Under the pieces are notes generated by a model. It saw only the letters and a program-made list of their open reading frames with translations, searched no databases and was not told the DNA's origin. From Maribacter litopenaei (GTDB lineage Bacteria > Bacteroidota > Bacteroidia > Flavobacteriales > Flavobacteriaceae), in assembly GCF_025244665.1 (NCBI RefSeq), contig NZ_CP104205.1:3717001-3781000 (forward strand): a DNA stretch of 64,000 bases, in the 5' to 3' direction. Both the position numbers and the translations under genes were made by a program. Of the stretch, positions 1 to 14,000 are shown piece after piece. Each line of letters begins with the position of its first letter. Within the stretch, counting starts at the first letter, position 1.

Positions 1-1624
1 AAACATACTCCGGACACCTACAATATACCCATCAGTTTAAAAATACCTCGGGATTTTGGAAGCAGGACGTTTGATGCCTTTGGCTAGGGTACGAATGGAT
101 GGTGAGGATGATAACCTGACCTTGGGTGGAAGTCTAATTTTAGATCTTCCCAAAATAGGATGGATTCAAGGAGGGTATGACAGTTTTTATGGTGCCGCTG
201 CGGGGGTGGGCTTTAACCTGAACCAAAGGATTTCGCTAGGCTATACAATGGAGAAAGGGCTAACTAACAACTTCGATAACTTTGGTCTTACACATGAAAT
301 ATCATTCGCCTATTCCTTTACGCCAAACCTAACTGAAGATAGGGTAATGCTTGAGGATGACAATTTTGATGACTTGGTGGAGAATAATATCGAACCGGAG
401 AATATCGCTACCAATGAGGAAATTGAGGAGCTGAAAAGAAAGTTGGCCGAAAACGATGCTATTATAGAAGAGTTAATGTTTCGTCAGGATTCACTGGAAT
501 CTAACAGACAGGCGGATTTAGAGCGTAGGTTCAATATGGTTATGCGAATGATCCGGAACGAGACCGATGGGCAACGACCAGATTTGGAGAAAAGAGCTGA
601 GGAAATTTTTAAGGGAGATGATTCTGATATGAAATTGGCATCGGCCAGGAATACGGAAAATGAAAGGGTTCAAGATAACCCAAATACCAATCAGAATAAT
701 ATCCAAAAGGATGCATTGGTAACCAACACTAAACCATCTAGGAATATCAATGAAACCAATGTTCCTGAGTCATCTCCAAAAGAAAGCATAACTGTTGCTC
801 CGGATGCGATTTCAAATAATGTAGCTTCAGCTGAGAATAACGCTGAGAAAAGCATTATTAAGGAAGATGCCAAGAGAGACGTTCTTGCCTATAATCCACC
901 TAAAAGAAACTCTGTAAAACAAGAGCAGGAGAAACCTGTGGTTCAGGACAGGGTAAAAAGTAGAAAATTCAATGACCTGCCAAATGTTACCGATGGCTAC
1001 TATGTAGTGGCCAATGTATACAAGGGCGGTCAATACCTAGATAAGTTTTTGAATACCTTGGAATCTAGGGGAATTAATGCCAATTACATTGACAATCCCA
1101 ACAACGGCTTAAAATATGTATACCTTGAACGATACGATTCTTGGGAAGAAGCCGTAGCTGCTCATGACACTAATTTTAACGGAGCATATGAAGGCAACAC
1201 ATGGATAATGAACGTGGAGAACAGATATTCCAATGAGGCCTATGTAAACAATGTAAATAAGCTAAGGGAAAAATCCTCGAAATATGATACGGACGTACTT
1301 CAAAAAAATGTAGTGGAGCAGGATAAAGTGGCTTCTAATAATACGGAACCCAAAAATTACGAGATTGATGGTATTGGGTCCGGATATTATATTATTGCAA
1401 ACGTATTTGCAAACCCTAAAAATGCCAATAGATTTGTGGCCCTATTAAACTCCTATGGTCTTAGTGCCAGTTATTTCATCAACCCGTAAAATAATTGGAG
1501 ATACGTATACCTAAAAAGACATGATTCTTGGACAAACGCATTAATTTCTTATTACTCCAAGATAAATGATGCCTACGATGAAAAAATGTGGATTATGAGG
1601 GTATCACCAGGACAAATGGCATAA
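1..1624 (+). CDS. PorP/SprF-family T9SS membrane protein with SPOR-like C-terminal repeats (5' partial, frame-broken)
   Basis: The 5' end lies outside the window. The first ~110 codons look like the last beta-strands of a PorP/SprF outer-membrane protein (GGSLILDLPKIGWIQGGYD, then LNQRISLGYTME). A long acidic, Asn-rich, partly coiled-coil segment follows (about nt 340-960), then two related ~75-residue SPOR-like units starting GYYVVANVYK (nt ~993) and GYYIIANVFA (nt ~1380). An extra G near nt 83 shifts the frame (frame 1 before, frame 2 after). The TAA at 1487-1489 falls inside the second unit; the frame continues to TAA 1622-1624, and restoring CCGGAA for CCGTAA gives NPENNW, parallel to NPNNGL in the first unit. 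PorP/SprF proteins serve T9SS secretion or anchoring of SprB-type adhesins, which fits the adhesin gene downstream. The specific partner is inferred from position. Confidence 0.75.
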
Positions 1625-2062
1625 AGCCCTAAAAAGAACTAAAAAATGACCAAGGGGATACTGTTTTCTTTAGTCCTTTTTTGCGTTTTTAAGTTAACAA
1701 AGAACCGTTGGCAATCATATTAATTCATTTTTTATAGTCTGATATTTTTACTAAAAAACATCTTTAGCCAAATCCAAAAATGATGTTTTTTCGAAATTGA
1801 TCAATCTTTGCCATTCCTGTAAAACACTTGGATTTCACTGATATTTTTAGCCTTTTTAACAAGTATCCAAAATTAGGGAAATTGCGAAAAATGGAGGATT
1901 TGTATTCTTCTAACCATCAACAAACCTCTTTTCACAACATATAGCCATCAGACTACAACATTAAATTCCACACCTTCTTAGTATGGACAATCTTTGTTAT
2001 TGGTGTATTCCGTGGTGTTAGGATCAAAAATCATTTCGGAAGACCGAGAAGAACAAAGTACT
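1625..2062. other. Intergenic region upstream of the giant adhesin gene
   Basis: AT-rich stretch of about 440 bases with no convincing gene. An imperfect inverted repeat (AAAAAGAACTAAA near 1632, TTTAGTCCTTTTTT near 1671) followed by T's may terminate the preceding gene. No clean TAnnTTTG promoter was found, although TCTTTGTTATTGG near 1991 is close. The region may hold the adhesin promoter and leader. Confidence 0.4.
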
Positions 2063-5000
2063 ATGATCAAACTGACTACTCTTTTTAGATTGACCAAACC
2101 AAAATTTAAAATGAAAGCATCTTTCTTGAAGCTTTCCCTATCTGTCATTTTTTTAGCACTAGGAATCTTTACAACATTTGCACAGGTAAAAAATGATTTT
2201 GAGGTTAGATATTCGGCAGACATAAGAGGCGAACTAACTTTTGCAGGAAACAATATTGTTAACAGACAGACTCAAGAAGAAACAAGACGGGAATGGCAGT
2301 TCATTAACGGAAGGTGGAGAAGGGTAACTGTTACGATTCCGGCCGCATCTCCAAATGACCCTTATAATTTGACGGGTAGCTCATCTGAGTATAATGATAA
2401 CCTGGACATGCAATATATTGATGTAGATAGCGATCCAAGTACGTTTAGTTCTAGCAGTGCAATACTAACGGTTCCGGATCCTTCTTGTACCTTAATTAGA
2501 TATGCCGGCCTATATTGGTCCGCAGTCTATGTTAATTCAGATAGAAGCAATATTGAAAATATTAGGTTTAGGGTACCAGGTGGTACGTATCAAGATATTA
2601 CTGCCGACGAAATTTTGTTCGATGGTGATGGCGATGCAGACTTTGGTTATTATAGCCCATACGCTGCCTATAGGGATGTTACGAACATTCTTACTGCGTT
2701 ACCGAGACCCAAATGGTGAATATACCGTGGCAAATATTAGGGCAAGCTCAGGAAGTAATATCCAAGGGGGCATTTCAGGGGGATGGAAATTGGTTGTGGT
2801 ATACGAAAACCCCAACCTTCCAGGCAGTAGATACATCACAACCTTTGATGGGTATGCAGGTATAGCATCCGGTCAAACAGTTGATATTCCAGTAAGTGGA
2901 TTTACAAGTTTACCAGCTCCATTCCCAGTAAACGCAAAGATTGGAGTGGCTGCTCTTGAAGGGGATAACAGAATTTCCGGGGATGGCCTTGCCATAGATG
3001 CCTTTGGGGGAGGAGTTTTTACTCCTTTATCTAATTCTGTAAATCCAGCAACCAACTTCTTCAATTCTAACATTACCGTAAATGATGTTCTTGTAACCGA
3101 TAGAACACCAAATAGCGTAAATACACTGGGTTGGGATGTAGATTTATTTGAAATCAATAACCAGTTTAATAATGTAATTCCTAATGATGCTACTAGTGCC
3201 GTACTAAGGGCAAGTTCTACACAGGATAAATACGATATCTTCTTTACTTCCTTCGATATAGAAATCATTGCACCGAATATTGTATTGGAGAAACGCGTAA
3301 ACACACCTGGAGGGGTAGATATTACTGGACAGGGAGTAAATTTAGGTCAAGTATTGGATTACGTTTTATCCTTTCAAAATATTGGAAATGATGATGCGGA
3401 CAATTATACCATTCGAGATGTCCTACCAGTAAATGTTTCTCCGCCTGACGGCAGAACAGACTTTATTCCATCTGATTTTTCGTTACCTCCAGGGGTAACT
3501 TATGTATATACGCCAGCTTCAAGGGAAGTTATTTTTTCGATCCCGAATAATCTGGTAGAAGAGGATGGATCTGAATATTCTATTCGTATGCGGGTTCAAG
3601 TTGCAGAAAATTGTTTCGATTTTATAGATGCCTGTTCGGATTTGATTCAGAATTTGGCCTACTCTTCATATCAAGGAGTTGAAAATACCGCTATGGTTAC
3701 AGATGACCCCAGTGTTACCGACTTTAATGCTTGTGGCTTTGTGGTTCCTGGGGCTACGAACTTCCTATTGGATGACCTTTCCGACTGTAATTTTGAACGT
3801 ACAGTAGAACTATGTGGAAGTTCGGCAATATTGAATGCTGGTGATGGCTTTGACGAATATATATGGGTAAGGGACGATAACGGAAACAATCAATTTGACG
3901 CGACCGATACGGTTATTACCGATGGCGACCCGGATAATGACCCAAGCACCATCGTTGTTACTCAGGTTGGCACTTATATTGTTGATAAGATTGTCGCAGA
4001 TCCCTGTAAGGGATTTAAGGAGATTATTACGGTAACTCCTTATGGTGCCGGGTTAATTCCAAACCCAATCATTGAGCTCATGGATGCTGTAAATAACGAT
4101 ACAGATCCATACAATGATATTCCAGGTGAAATAGTGCAATGTAGTGTGGACAATGCCCTCCTACCTAAATTATTTTTGTGTGGAGCTGCTGACACTAAAG
4201 ATTTACAGGTCAACATCATTGACGCACAATCCATTGTTTGGGAACAGTTGGACGAAGGTAGTTGTACCCCTTCCGGGGATGATTGTGCTAATAGGGCATT
4301 GACGTGTACTTGGAATCAAGTGGCTTCAGGAAATAATTATACGGCAAATACCGAAGGTCAGTTCCGCTTATCTGTCACCTATCAAAATGGCTGTACGAGC
4401 CGTTTCTACTTCAATGTTTTCAGAAACAACCTGGACATCCAATACACAAAGGAAGATATTATTTGCGCCAATCCAGGAAATATCACGATTACAAATTTGG
4501 GGAACGGTTATGGGTATCAATTGGTAAATGACGACAATGATACTGTAGTAATTCCTTTTAGTGCCAATAATGGGCCTAGTTTTGATTTTAATGCAGGAGA
4601 AAATGGCAGTTATGTAGTAGAAGTTACACAGTTGGATCTTAATGGGGATCCTATTAACAATGCTTGTATTTTTAGAACTCCGGTTATTGGGGTTTTGGAT
4701 AGGGATGTAACTTTTGATGTATCCCATATGGATCCCAACTGTATCTCATTGGGAAGCATCAACATTCAAATAAATAATGCCGAACCCAATTATGAATATG
4801 AACTTCGTCCGGACGATGGTTCCAATGGCGGACAAGGGACTTTGATCGATGACGAAACAGCACAAACCAGTAATGACTACACTTTTCAGGGATTAAACCC
4901 CGGAGATTATATCGTCATAGCAAGAACTGCGGATGGCTGCAGCTTTACTGAACAGGTAACATTAGTAGACACGAATAACCTAGAAATAGAGGCAAGGGTG

Positions 5001-8000
5001 TCTCAACATATCACCTGTAGGGAAGGTAATATTCTAATGAGTTCCTCCGGGGGCCAAACTCCCCATAGATACGCAATTTGATCCTATGAAGATGAAACAG
5101 GTACTGTAGTTACTTCATACCCAACACCTCAGGATATACCGGCGACCGAATTCCAGTCCAGTCAAATCTTTGATATCTACAATCCTGGTAATTATACATT
5201 TGTTGTTGTGCATCGCAATAATTGTTTTGCGTTTTCCAATACGGTACCCATCGAATTTAGGCCGGCAGCTGAGTTTTCCGGCGCTACCATTGAAGATCAA
5301 GCCTGCTTTGGTGACCCTTCAGGGTCTATTCAAATGAATCTTTTGGACGACAACGGGTATCAGCTAACCTATTATTTATTCGATTTCGATATTCCTCAAA
5401 TAGATGTCATTAATGACAATTTTAATATAAATGATGCTATTGCCGCAAATGCTTCCGGTTATTTTGGAAACTTAATGCCGAGATGACTACACTATTGTGG
5501 TCAATATGCGCAAAGGCAGTGCTGATTGTAACTATCCATATTACCATACAGTAAATGGTCCCTACAAGTGCCTTGTATGCCGAATCGGCACTAATACAGG
5601 ATTATTCATGTTTACAAGACGGTATTATTGAGGCGCAAAATGTTTCAGGAGGAACCGCCCCATATAGTTATAGTATCGATGGGGTAAACTTCATTCCGAT
5701 TCGACCCCAAATGCACACAGGTTCGAAAATTTAACCCCCGGCACATATACCATTACGGTTAGGGATGCGGCCAATTGTACAACGCTAACGGATCCTATCG
5801 TTATAAATCCAACGGACACACCAACAGACCTGACCTTTGTGGCCACGCAGATTACCTGTCCGGCTCAGACCGTAGACCTCCAGGTAACGGCTGTGGACGG
5901 AACCGCTCCATTCGTTTTTGAAATAGTAGCACCTTCCTCTATAAGTGCGGACACTACTTCGGCAATACGGCAGATTTTAATGGGTTGGCACCTGATACCT
6001 ACACGGTAAGGGTAACAGATGTAGACGGATGTTTTTATGAAGAGAACTACACCATAATGCCCATTGTTCCTATAACCATGAGTGGTTCTACCATAGTTCC
6101 TGTTACTTGTTTTGGGGCTACGGATGGTACGGTACAGTTCAACGTTAATTACCAAGTTGGACAAAATTTCACCTATACCGTAACCGATTCATTCCGGCAC
6201 CGTGGCAACGGGTGGGGTACAGGCAAGCATAAGCCTACCAAACTTAGGTGCTGGTGATTATACCTTGGACATTGTAGATACGGACACCAATTGTAATTAC
6301 AGTACAACATATACGTTAGAAGGTCCGCCTTCAGCTTTAACAGTAGCGGCTCCCAATGTTACCCAGCCAACCTGTTTGAATGATGGAAGCGTAATCGTTT
6401 CTGCCATGGGTGGATGGGGAAGTTATGTATACACGTTGGTGAATCCGGACACCTCTGTATTTGGCACCAATACTAATGGTTCATTTACCGGTCTTACACA
6501 GGGAGGCACCTATACAGGTACTGCAACGGACGCTAATAATTGCGTTGTCCCCTTTACATTTGATTTAAGTCCCGCAACTGCTCCAGTACTTGCCTTAACG
6601 CCCAACAATATTTGTTATGACGATGCGGTAGGTTTGACTATTACTGCTAACGTTACTTCGGCGGGGACGGCAATTTTGAATATAATATCAATGGTGGATC
6701 CTACAGTACTTCCAATACATTTACAGGTCTTGCCCCAGGAACCTATACCATAAACGTTAGAGATGGAAATAGCTGTACGGATACCCAAACAATAACTATT
6801 GACCCGGAATTAAGCGTTATTGCCAGTGCGGCAAACATTTCAGCTTGTGCTACGGATACAGATATAGACATAACAGCTGCTGGTGGTGACGGAAATTATG
6901 TGTATGCCGTCGTTGCCGATGGCGTAACTCCTACTTCAGGTGATTTCGCAATTACAAACCCTGTAACAATCAGCTCACCAGGTGATTATGATGTGTATGT
7001 TAGGGATAACAATGGGAATGCCGGATATTGTGAAGCTAGTTTTGATATTACTGTTCTACAGGATACTCCAATGGGCATTTCTGTATCCAACACTCCCATT
7101 CTTTGTAGTGGCGACAACCAAGCAACGATTACCATTACCGCGAGTGGCGGGGAAGCCCCTTATACTTACAGTATTGATAATGGAACTACCTATCAAATAT
7201 CCAATACATTCAATAATCTTGGTGCAGGTAATTATAATATTAGGGTAAGAGATGCCAATAATTGTGAAGCAAATCAAACTTACTCAATAACAGAGCCGTT
7301 CACATTGTCTGCCTCTGCCGCTGTTACCCAGTTGGTTGAGTGTAACCCAAGCGATGGTGCAGAGGTCAGAATTACCAACGCACAGGGAGGTACAGCACCC
7401 TATACCTATAGCTTTGATGGAGGATTGACCTACGGTGCAAATGCCATAGGATATTTATTGGCAGGAACCCATACGCTTTATATACAAGATGCGAACGGCT
7501 GTACCTATCCAATGACCGTTACTATTGAGCAGGCTCCAACACCTCCAAACGTTACGTTGACCCCAACGGTTGATTATTCTTGTGACGGAACAGGAATTGT
7601 GACGATAAGTCCAGATGATGCCAGTTTAGATTACACATATAGTATTAATGGAACGCCAAATACTCCAGCAGACTCTAATGTATTCACCAATGTACCTATA
7701 GGAACACATACCATTTCTGTAGATTACATAAGCAATGCTGCTCCAACACCAAGTACATTATTATTGGAAAGCTTTGGGACAGGTGTAAATACTAGTATCA
7801 CCCAAATAGATCCTGCCTATTGTTATGAGCCTCAAGATGGAACAGTGAGAGCTTGTGACCCAGGAGTTCCAAATCGTATTAATGATGGAGAATACTCGGT
7901 TACCCAAGTTATATCATCACCCTTTGGAACTTGGTTAAGTCCCAATGACCACTCAGGAGACATAAATGGAAGATTTCCGGCCATTAACGTAGGTGGAGTA

Positions 8001-11000
8001 GCGGGTGTTGGAGGTATTATTTACGCCAAAAGAGGGATTGAAGTGATACCAAATCGGGATATCTCTGTTTCCCTATGGGCATTTAATTTATTAAGATCTG
8101 GAACTTCGGCGGTGACCCGACCATCGAAATCCAATTAGTGGATGGTATAGGCAATATTATCGCAAGTACAGCAACGGGCAATGTGCCAAAAAATAATAAT
8201 GCCAATGACTGGCATAACTATTCCGTAACCCTGAATCCTGGAGCGAACACAAATTTGGATATCGTAATTAGGATCAATTCCGCGGTAGTCAACGGAAATG
8301 ACATTGCTATTGACGACATTGAGGCCTATCAGCTACGAGAACAATGTTCTCAAACTGTAACCATTGATGTTACCGTACAGGATGGAAATGCGTTTGAAGC
8401 TTCTGTTGTAAACGCTACCGATGCCCTTTGTAATGGTGATAGTACAGGAACTATAACCTTTGATGTGGATAACTTTGGAGCCGGAGGTTTTGAGTATAGC
8501 TTGGATAACTTTACAACTATATTGGGAAGCTCCACAACATCCCCACAGACTATTTCCGGTCTTTCGGCAGGAAATTATACTGTTTATGTAAGGGATGTGG
8601 ATAACCCAATTGCAGGTTGTACGGTTACTTTAAATCAATCCATCAACGAACCTACCCCTGTTGTAGCTTCAGCAAGTATTACCGAACAATTTTTATGTAC
8701 CAATACAGGTGCTACGATTACAGCAAGTGCGACCGGTGGAACACCAACCTATGAATACCAGTTAGAGGATGATTTGGGCGGTATCATTACTGCCTATCAG
8801 AGTAGCGCTACATTTACCGGAGTTGCTGCAGGTGATTATATTGTTAGGGCTAGGGATACGAATGGTTGTATAGACACTATAGACGTACCCATAACGGTAG
8901 TTGCTCCTGTTACACCCGCATTTACGGTGACACCAACGGCCTGTTATACCGGAAACAATGATGGGAGCATCCAAGTAGATGTAACCGATGGAAATGGATT
9001 GTACCAGTTTAGCATTAATGGTGATCCTTGGTTAACACCTTCGCCAAATACGGCTACCACCTATACTTTTGGCAATTTAGGAAACGGAACCTATACTGTT
9101 GATGTAAGGGACTCTTATGGATGTACAGCAGCACAACAGAGTGTTACATTGGATCCATTGCTAACGGCGGTTGTGGAGGTTACGCATGTTAGTAGTTGTG
9201 CTGACGGAAGTATATCAGTAACGGCCACTGGTGGAGATGGTAATTATGCATATGCATTTATACCTACAACTACGAGCCCTACAGGTTTATTTGGCCCTTC
9301 AAATACCTTCACGGTAACAGCAGTTGATGCTGGTACATATGACGTCTATGTAAGGGACAATGCTGGCGGAACCCCGTTCTGCGAGTATATGGAAACGGTA
9401 ACTGTAAATCCGGCTGTTCCACTCGCATTTACGGCAACGCCAACAGACCCTTTATGTCACGATGGTGTTGGAACAATCGAGGTAAACGTTACCTCCGGTG
9501 ATAACCCATATACTCTTGAAATTATCGATTTGGACAATGGTGGGGCATCAAACAGAACATTAAACAACATTTTAAACCCAACGACTACTTTCTATAATTT
9601 GGCTCCGGGGAACTATACGATCAATGTTACCGATGCTAACGGTTGTATAGTTACACAGACGCCAATTACCATTAACAATCCAGATGAGTTGACTGCGGAT
9701 ATTACAGCGATATTGCCATCTGCTTGTTCAAGTATTGACCCAAATGATTATGGTTTCCAGTTTATAAATTACCCTACTACTTTAGGAACTATCGAGTTTA
9801 GTGCCGATGGCGGAGCTACTTGGGTTGCGGACAATAGTGTTCCCGGAACCTCTGATATTATCACGGGCTATCTTTCAGGTGAAAATGTCTATCCTTCGAT
9901 GAGGACAGTGGACGGCCTAGGAAATACTATTTGTCAGATAGATCTTCCTAGATATACCATACCATATCCGCTGGATGATTTGGATATAACGGTTACTACA
10001 GTAGTAGTCAATTGTAACGAGTTACAGGTTACCGTTCAGGGAACTGAAGGTGTAGCTCCTTACGAATATGCCTTTACGGACGATCCGGCTAATTTTAACC
10101 CAGCCACTACAACTTGGAATCCTGGGGGCTCGGTAGATAATATGGGAACACCTGTAACTGCTGGACACGGGATGTATCAATGGACGGGTTTGATTCCCGG
10201 TAGAACCTATGTATTCTACGTTAGGGATGCAAGTGGGTGTATCAGGCAGAGTAATGTAAATGTTAATGACATCACCACAAATCCATTAGAAATCGATGCT
10301 ACTTATGAGCCAACTTGTTCAGGGGCAAATGATGGTACCATTACATATACGATTACGGACACTGATGGTAATATAGAGCCTAATATGCATTGGGAATTCT
10401 ATGATATTACAGGTGCTTTGATTCAATCTAGTGGAGGAAATGTTCCTTTTAACAATACAATTATTGTAAGTGGTATCGCTCCGGGTGAATACTACATCGT
10501 AGTTACCGAAGTTACTGCCGGTGGAGTAGACAATTGTATCTCAGGAAGTGAAAACTTGATAATTGATGAGCTAGATCCTATAACTGCTACATTGAACAAA
10601 CTGAGCGACATATCTTGTAATGCTCCAGGCCTTATTGCCATTGAAAATATCCAAGGCGGGGGTGGACAATACACGTATACCGTGACCGATCCAGCTCCTT
10701 TCGTGACGATTACAGGCACTCCGGATAACCCAGTAGAGATTCCCGTGAATTCTGTCGCAGGCCCCTATAATGTGGTTATTACGGATCAATATGGGTGTTC
10801 AACGGATTTAGGAACAATTGTTCCTGATCTATCTCCAAATCCAACTATTGATTCTATGGTTGTAGACAATTGTGCGTCTCCAACCTCATTGACCATAAAC
10901 GCGAGCAGTACGGCGGCTCAAATATTGTACTCTATTGATGGGGGGACTACCTATGTGGATAATGGGGGTGTATTTAACAATTTGGCCCCTGGTTCCTATA

Positions 11001-14000
11001 ATGTGGCCATTATAGACAGCAATGGTTGTACAGATACAGATGTTATTGATATACATCCTGTTCCGGAAGCGAATGTAAGCTTGACGAAATTATTGGATTG
11101 CTCTGCCTCTCCGGATGCTGAAATTACTATCGATGTGAATTTTGGCTCAGGTAATTACGATTATGAGATTACCAATGGCCTAGGAAGTGTAGTCGCTAGA
11201 ACCTCTTTACCTAGCAATCCTTACGTGTTTAGTACTACAGTACCGGAAGACTATACCATAACCATTTATGACAATGGAACTTCTGCTCCTGAGTGTAATA
11301 GAATTTTCACGGTAACGGTTCCTCCGGCGGTATTGCCAGTTCTATCTATTGCTTCATATACGGACGTGACCTGTAATGGTGCCGATGACGGAACTATTAG
11401 GGTATCTGCAACAGATGGCGGAATCTCTCCATATACTTTTGAGATTATATCCGATCCAGGAAGTAGTGCCTCTTTCCCAATAGCACCTACTTCAAGTACG
11501 GCCACTACGGCCACTTTCGAAGGCTTAGAGGGTCTTGTGGCACCTGGTATTACATATACCATTAGGGCAACAGCCGCAAATGGATGTACATCAGACATTA
11601 CACAAGTTATTGAAGAACCGTAAATAATAGCCAATGTAAATGTGACAGTTGTTGACTTTGCTTGTACGGTTGGAAACAATGAAAACAATGCAACGATTAC
11701 AATTGATACAGGCAGCATTACCGGTGGTTCAGGAAACTATGTTAGGTATGAATTTATCGAAGAGGATAATCCGAATACCATCCCGGTAGAGTCTCCGGTT
11801 GTAGTACAGTCCGGCACAAATCCAGTGTATACGGAAACGGATTTTGCCGGAGGCAGCTATACTATCAATGTATATGACAGTAATGGATGTATAGGTTCCA
11901 CAACGGCCATCATCGCTCCGTTTGATGAATTGATATCTGCTTCGGTCAACATCACCAATACCGTTACCTGTAACCCAGGAAATGATGGAGAATTGACAAT
12001 GAGCGTGGTATCTACTTTGGGTGACCCATCAAGGTTTGAATATAGTATCGATAATGGAGGAACCTATCAAGCTTCCAATGTTTTTGGAGGTCCGGCAGCA
12101 GGCCCATACACCATTTTGGCTAGGCATATCGATACAGGGTGTATTATCTCAGCATCGGAAACTTTACTGGAACCAAATACCATTACGATCAATGTTTCTA
12201 AAACAAGCGACGTAGTTTGTTATGGAACTGCTACAGGCGCGGTAAATTTCGAATTGGTAGATGCTACGTATCCTGGTGGATTTACTTGGACTATTTATGA
12301 TACGAATGGAACCTTGTCAAACACAGCCGACGATATTTCTGTAGCAACAGGCAATGAGGCCACGAATGGCCCAACTGCGGACATCAATTTACCGGCTGGA
12401 AGCTACTATGTGTCCATTTCTCAGGATAACAACCCATTCTGCGTCAATACGGAGGCGTTTACCATTGCAGGGCCAAACGCCGATATTACCGCAGGAATAG
12501 AAACTTCTGACATTACTTGTGTTCCAGGTAATGACGGTACTATAGAAATAACCAATACCGCTGGTGGTTGGGGAGGTTATACATACTATATTGGTATCGC
12601 TGCTCCAAGTGCCCCTTCTGATTATACCGCCGCTCCATTTTTAGGAGGTCTTTCCGCGGGAACATATCAAGCATGGGTTATGGACTCTCAAGGTTGTGAA
12701 AGGTTAATAGATAACAATATTGTATTGGTCGATCCAACACCTATCAATGCTAGTCTGCAAGTTAATCAAGAGAACTGTACCAATTTGGAAGGAGAAATAG
12801 AAGTTGTGGGCGTAACAGGGGGTCAAGGCTCCAATTACACTTACCAACTAATTCTGAACGGATCTAATTTCCGCTCTCCGCAAAATACACCTGTATTCTC
12901 AGGACTAGGAGCCGGAAGCTATGAAGTAGAGATCACAGATCAGTGGGGATGTTCGTTTATCACGCCAGCCGAATTGTTGTACGAAGAAATGAATTTGACA
13001 ACAACTGTTGCCAAACCAATCGATTGTACATTAAGTCCGGGTGGTGAAATTACGGTTAATGTAACGGGAAGCTCTACTAACCTTGAGTTTGTGATGACCA
13101 CACCGTCCGGCGCTATAGTTACCCAATCCACTGGGGTTTTCGTGAACCTAAATGAAATTGGCACCTATGGTTTCGTTGTAAGGGATTTGGATACTACAAA
13201 CCCTGTGTGTGAAAAAACTATTTCACAAGAATTGTTTGCACCAATTACACCGGTCTTATTGGATGCAACCATCATTAATGTAAGTTGTAATGGAGGTAGC
13301 GATGGTAGTTTAAGGGCAATACTGGATCCCGCGACGGATGGAAATCCTGATTATCAATATGAATTGATAGGAATAAGCGCTGGAGCTCCTAGTAGACCTT
13401 TACAGAGCAATCCATTGTTCGACAATCTTCCTGCAGGTGATTATCAGGTGAGGGTCGTATCAGGTCTTGGTTGTGAAGACATAAAATCTGAAACCATAAC
13501 TGAACCGGAAGAATTGCTAATTACTGCTACTGCTACTACGTTCGATTGTGCTCCTGATAATAGCATCAATACGGCTGTGGTTACCGTAACCGTAGAGGAT
13601 GGTGCAGCTACACCCGGGGTTCTTTCGGGCACAGGACCATACTTATACAGTTTGGATGGTATTACTTACCAGTCAGCAAACACGTTTAACGTGGCAGATA
13701 ACGGTGCTGTTCAGAATGTAACCGTCTTTGTTAGGGATGACAATGGATGTGCCGCTACAGACACCGTTATCATCCAACCTATAAATAGGTTTACAGCCTC
13801 CGTATCAACAGATGTAGACATTACATGTACTAACTACGAAACGGTGACCATTACCGTTTCGGACAATGGCCTAGCCCATAATTATACCTATGAGTTATTA
13901 CCAATTGGCAACACCAATGCAGTCCAAACAGGTTCTACGGCTACAACGGCTACTTTTGATCTTTTGACAACAGGGTCCTACACGTTTAGGGTCACAGATG